Assembly (NCBI GenBank): GCA_029721515.1
Contig: CM056562.1
Span: forward strand, 4,123,593 to 4,187,592
Direction: 5' to 3'
Source: Synanceia verrucosa
Taxonomy: Eukaryota; Chordata; Actinopteri; Perciformes; Synanceiidae
DNA length: 64,000 nt
Part shown: one piece after another, positions 62,972 to 64,000 of the stretch
Numbering within the stretch: the first letter of the stretch is position 1
Layout of the letters: every line of letters starts with the position of its first letter
Notes under the pieces: generated by a model
The model's input: the letters and a program-made list of their open reading frames with translations, nothing else
Told to the model about the DNA's origin: nothing
The model's database searches: none
Program-made: the position numbers and the translations under genes

Positions 62972-63902
62972 CTGCCTATATAGGAGCTCATGCCCACCTT
63001 ATGGGAGTCAAGCTCCCACTGACTCCCACGTAATTCAAACGGTAATGACAGTGCATGTAGTGTGCACCGTGCTCACATAGCAGTTTCATTTGATAACTCC
63101 AAATAAATAGTGGTAAACACGCTCTGCCGCCACCACTGTTGCAGTTGTTTGCACTGTTAGCATTGTTGGCTCTGAGCTGCGGCTCAGCTGTCACCATGTT
63201 GAGAACCATTAGGAAACACTAAATGCTCTTACCTTTAATGTTGTCAGTTAAGTCAGATTCTTTTAGAAAATAATAATAAAATAAAATAAAGCCACACCTG
63301 TGTTTTTACCCAACTAATTGGCCCTTCTCTTAGCATGGATGACAAGCCTAGTGGTATGAACAACTGGTTCTAGAGATAATCAGTGTCTGTTAGTCCCCCA
63401 CTTTAGTCCACACTGAATTATCTCCACCACAAGTGGATGAAATATCATGATATTTGTTACAGATATCCATGTTCCCATTAAGATGGAATAACTATGTACA
63501 CTATGTATGTGTGATGTAATAACTTTGGTGATTCCTAGACATTTCCATTAGGTCAACATTTTTATTGGTCCAATACTTTGGTTTATGAGTAAATACTCTT
63601 GCAGTGCATTGTAATTGTTGTGACCCTTGACTCCAAAGATCACCCTTCGTTGAGTGACTAAACCAATCCATTCATTTCAATCAGGTGTGTTGGAAGCAGT
63701 GGTGTGCATAGACTTTTTGAAGGGCAGGGGTGAAAAGAAAAAAAGGCACTTATAGTTTGTTCTCACCACTAAAGAGGGCACTTAAACACACATTTTTGCC
63801 TCCCAAGAGGGCATCATTTTTTTAACCAGCCGAAAGAGAAGTGTAGTGTGTTTTGCAAACCAGAGCGAAACTATATTGCACGTCTTTAGCTTGGGCAACA
63901 AA
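62972..63902. other. Intergenic, nothing recognised
   Basis: No exon, repeat family or conserved motif recognised between the two copies of the short-TIR element. Confidence 0.45.
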
Positions 63903-64000
63903 TAATGCTGCGTTCGAGTTGTCCTCGTAAGTCATAATTTAAGAGTTCCAAGTCGTAAATATCAACTGAAACTTCCCTCGAAGTCAGATTTCTGACTCGT
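63903..64000. mobile_element. Second short-TIR element, cut by the window edge
   Basis: Begins ATGCTGCGTTCGAGTTGTCC and continues through AAATATCAACTGAAACTTCC. It matches the right end of the 62530-62971 element in reverse orientation. It continues beyond base 64000. Confidence 0.7.

Overview
The window reads as teleost fish nuclear DNA, probably a percomorph-type genome. It has split vertebrate genes with GT-AG introns, dense (CA)n and (TA)n microsatellites, a Tc1 relic, an L2/Maui-type LINE, several tRNA-derived SINEs and many small foldback DNA elements. I see nothing prokaryotic or viral and no CRISPR array. Four protein-coding genes can be rebuilt exon by exon; reading frames close across every junction.

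Layout. (1) About 1.6-15.6 kb, minus strand: hhat, hedgehog acyltransferase. Ten coding exons and a likely untranslated first exon are visible; the C-terminal exon lies off the left edge. Its introns hold two hAT-like MITEs, a Tc1 relic, a LINE and a young SINE. (2) 16.9-18.8 kb, minus: myoz1, myozenin/calsarcin-1, five coding exons, 317 aa. (3) 26.7-34.7 kb, minus: synpo2l, synaptopodin 2-like, four coding exons, 1198 aa with an N-terminal PDZ domain. (4) 46.1-49.4 kb, plus: an arylsulfatase of the ARSI/ARSJ type, three coding exons, 580 aa with all visible catalytic motifs. The rest (18.8-26.6, 34.7-46.0 and 49.5-64.0 kb) shows no convincing exons and is largely transposon-derived.

How they fit together. 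myoz1 and synpo2l both encode striated-muscle Z-disc proteins and are neighbours in the same orientation in human 10q22, so this is old linkage. The arylsulfatase next to them is the most informative item. In human, ARSI lies near SYNPO/MYOZ3/NDST1/CAMK2A (5q32-33), and ARSJ maps to 4q26, the region of CAMK2D and NDST3/4, whose paralogon also carries SYNPO2/MYOZ2. An ARSI/J-type gene beside synpo2l/myoz1 would be the expected third member of that paralogon, which I do not know from mammals. Two mobile elements sit within 17-25 nt of splice acceptors (hhat exon 7 and arylsulfatase exon 2), and three copies of a foldback family have Helitron-like 3' ends.
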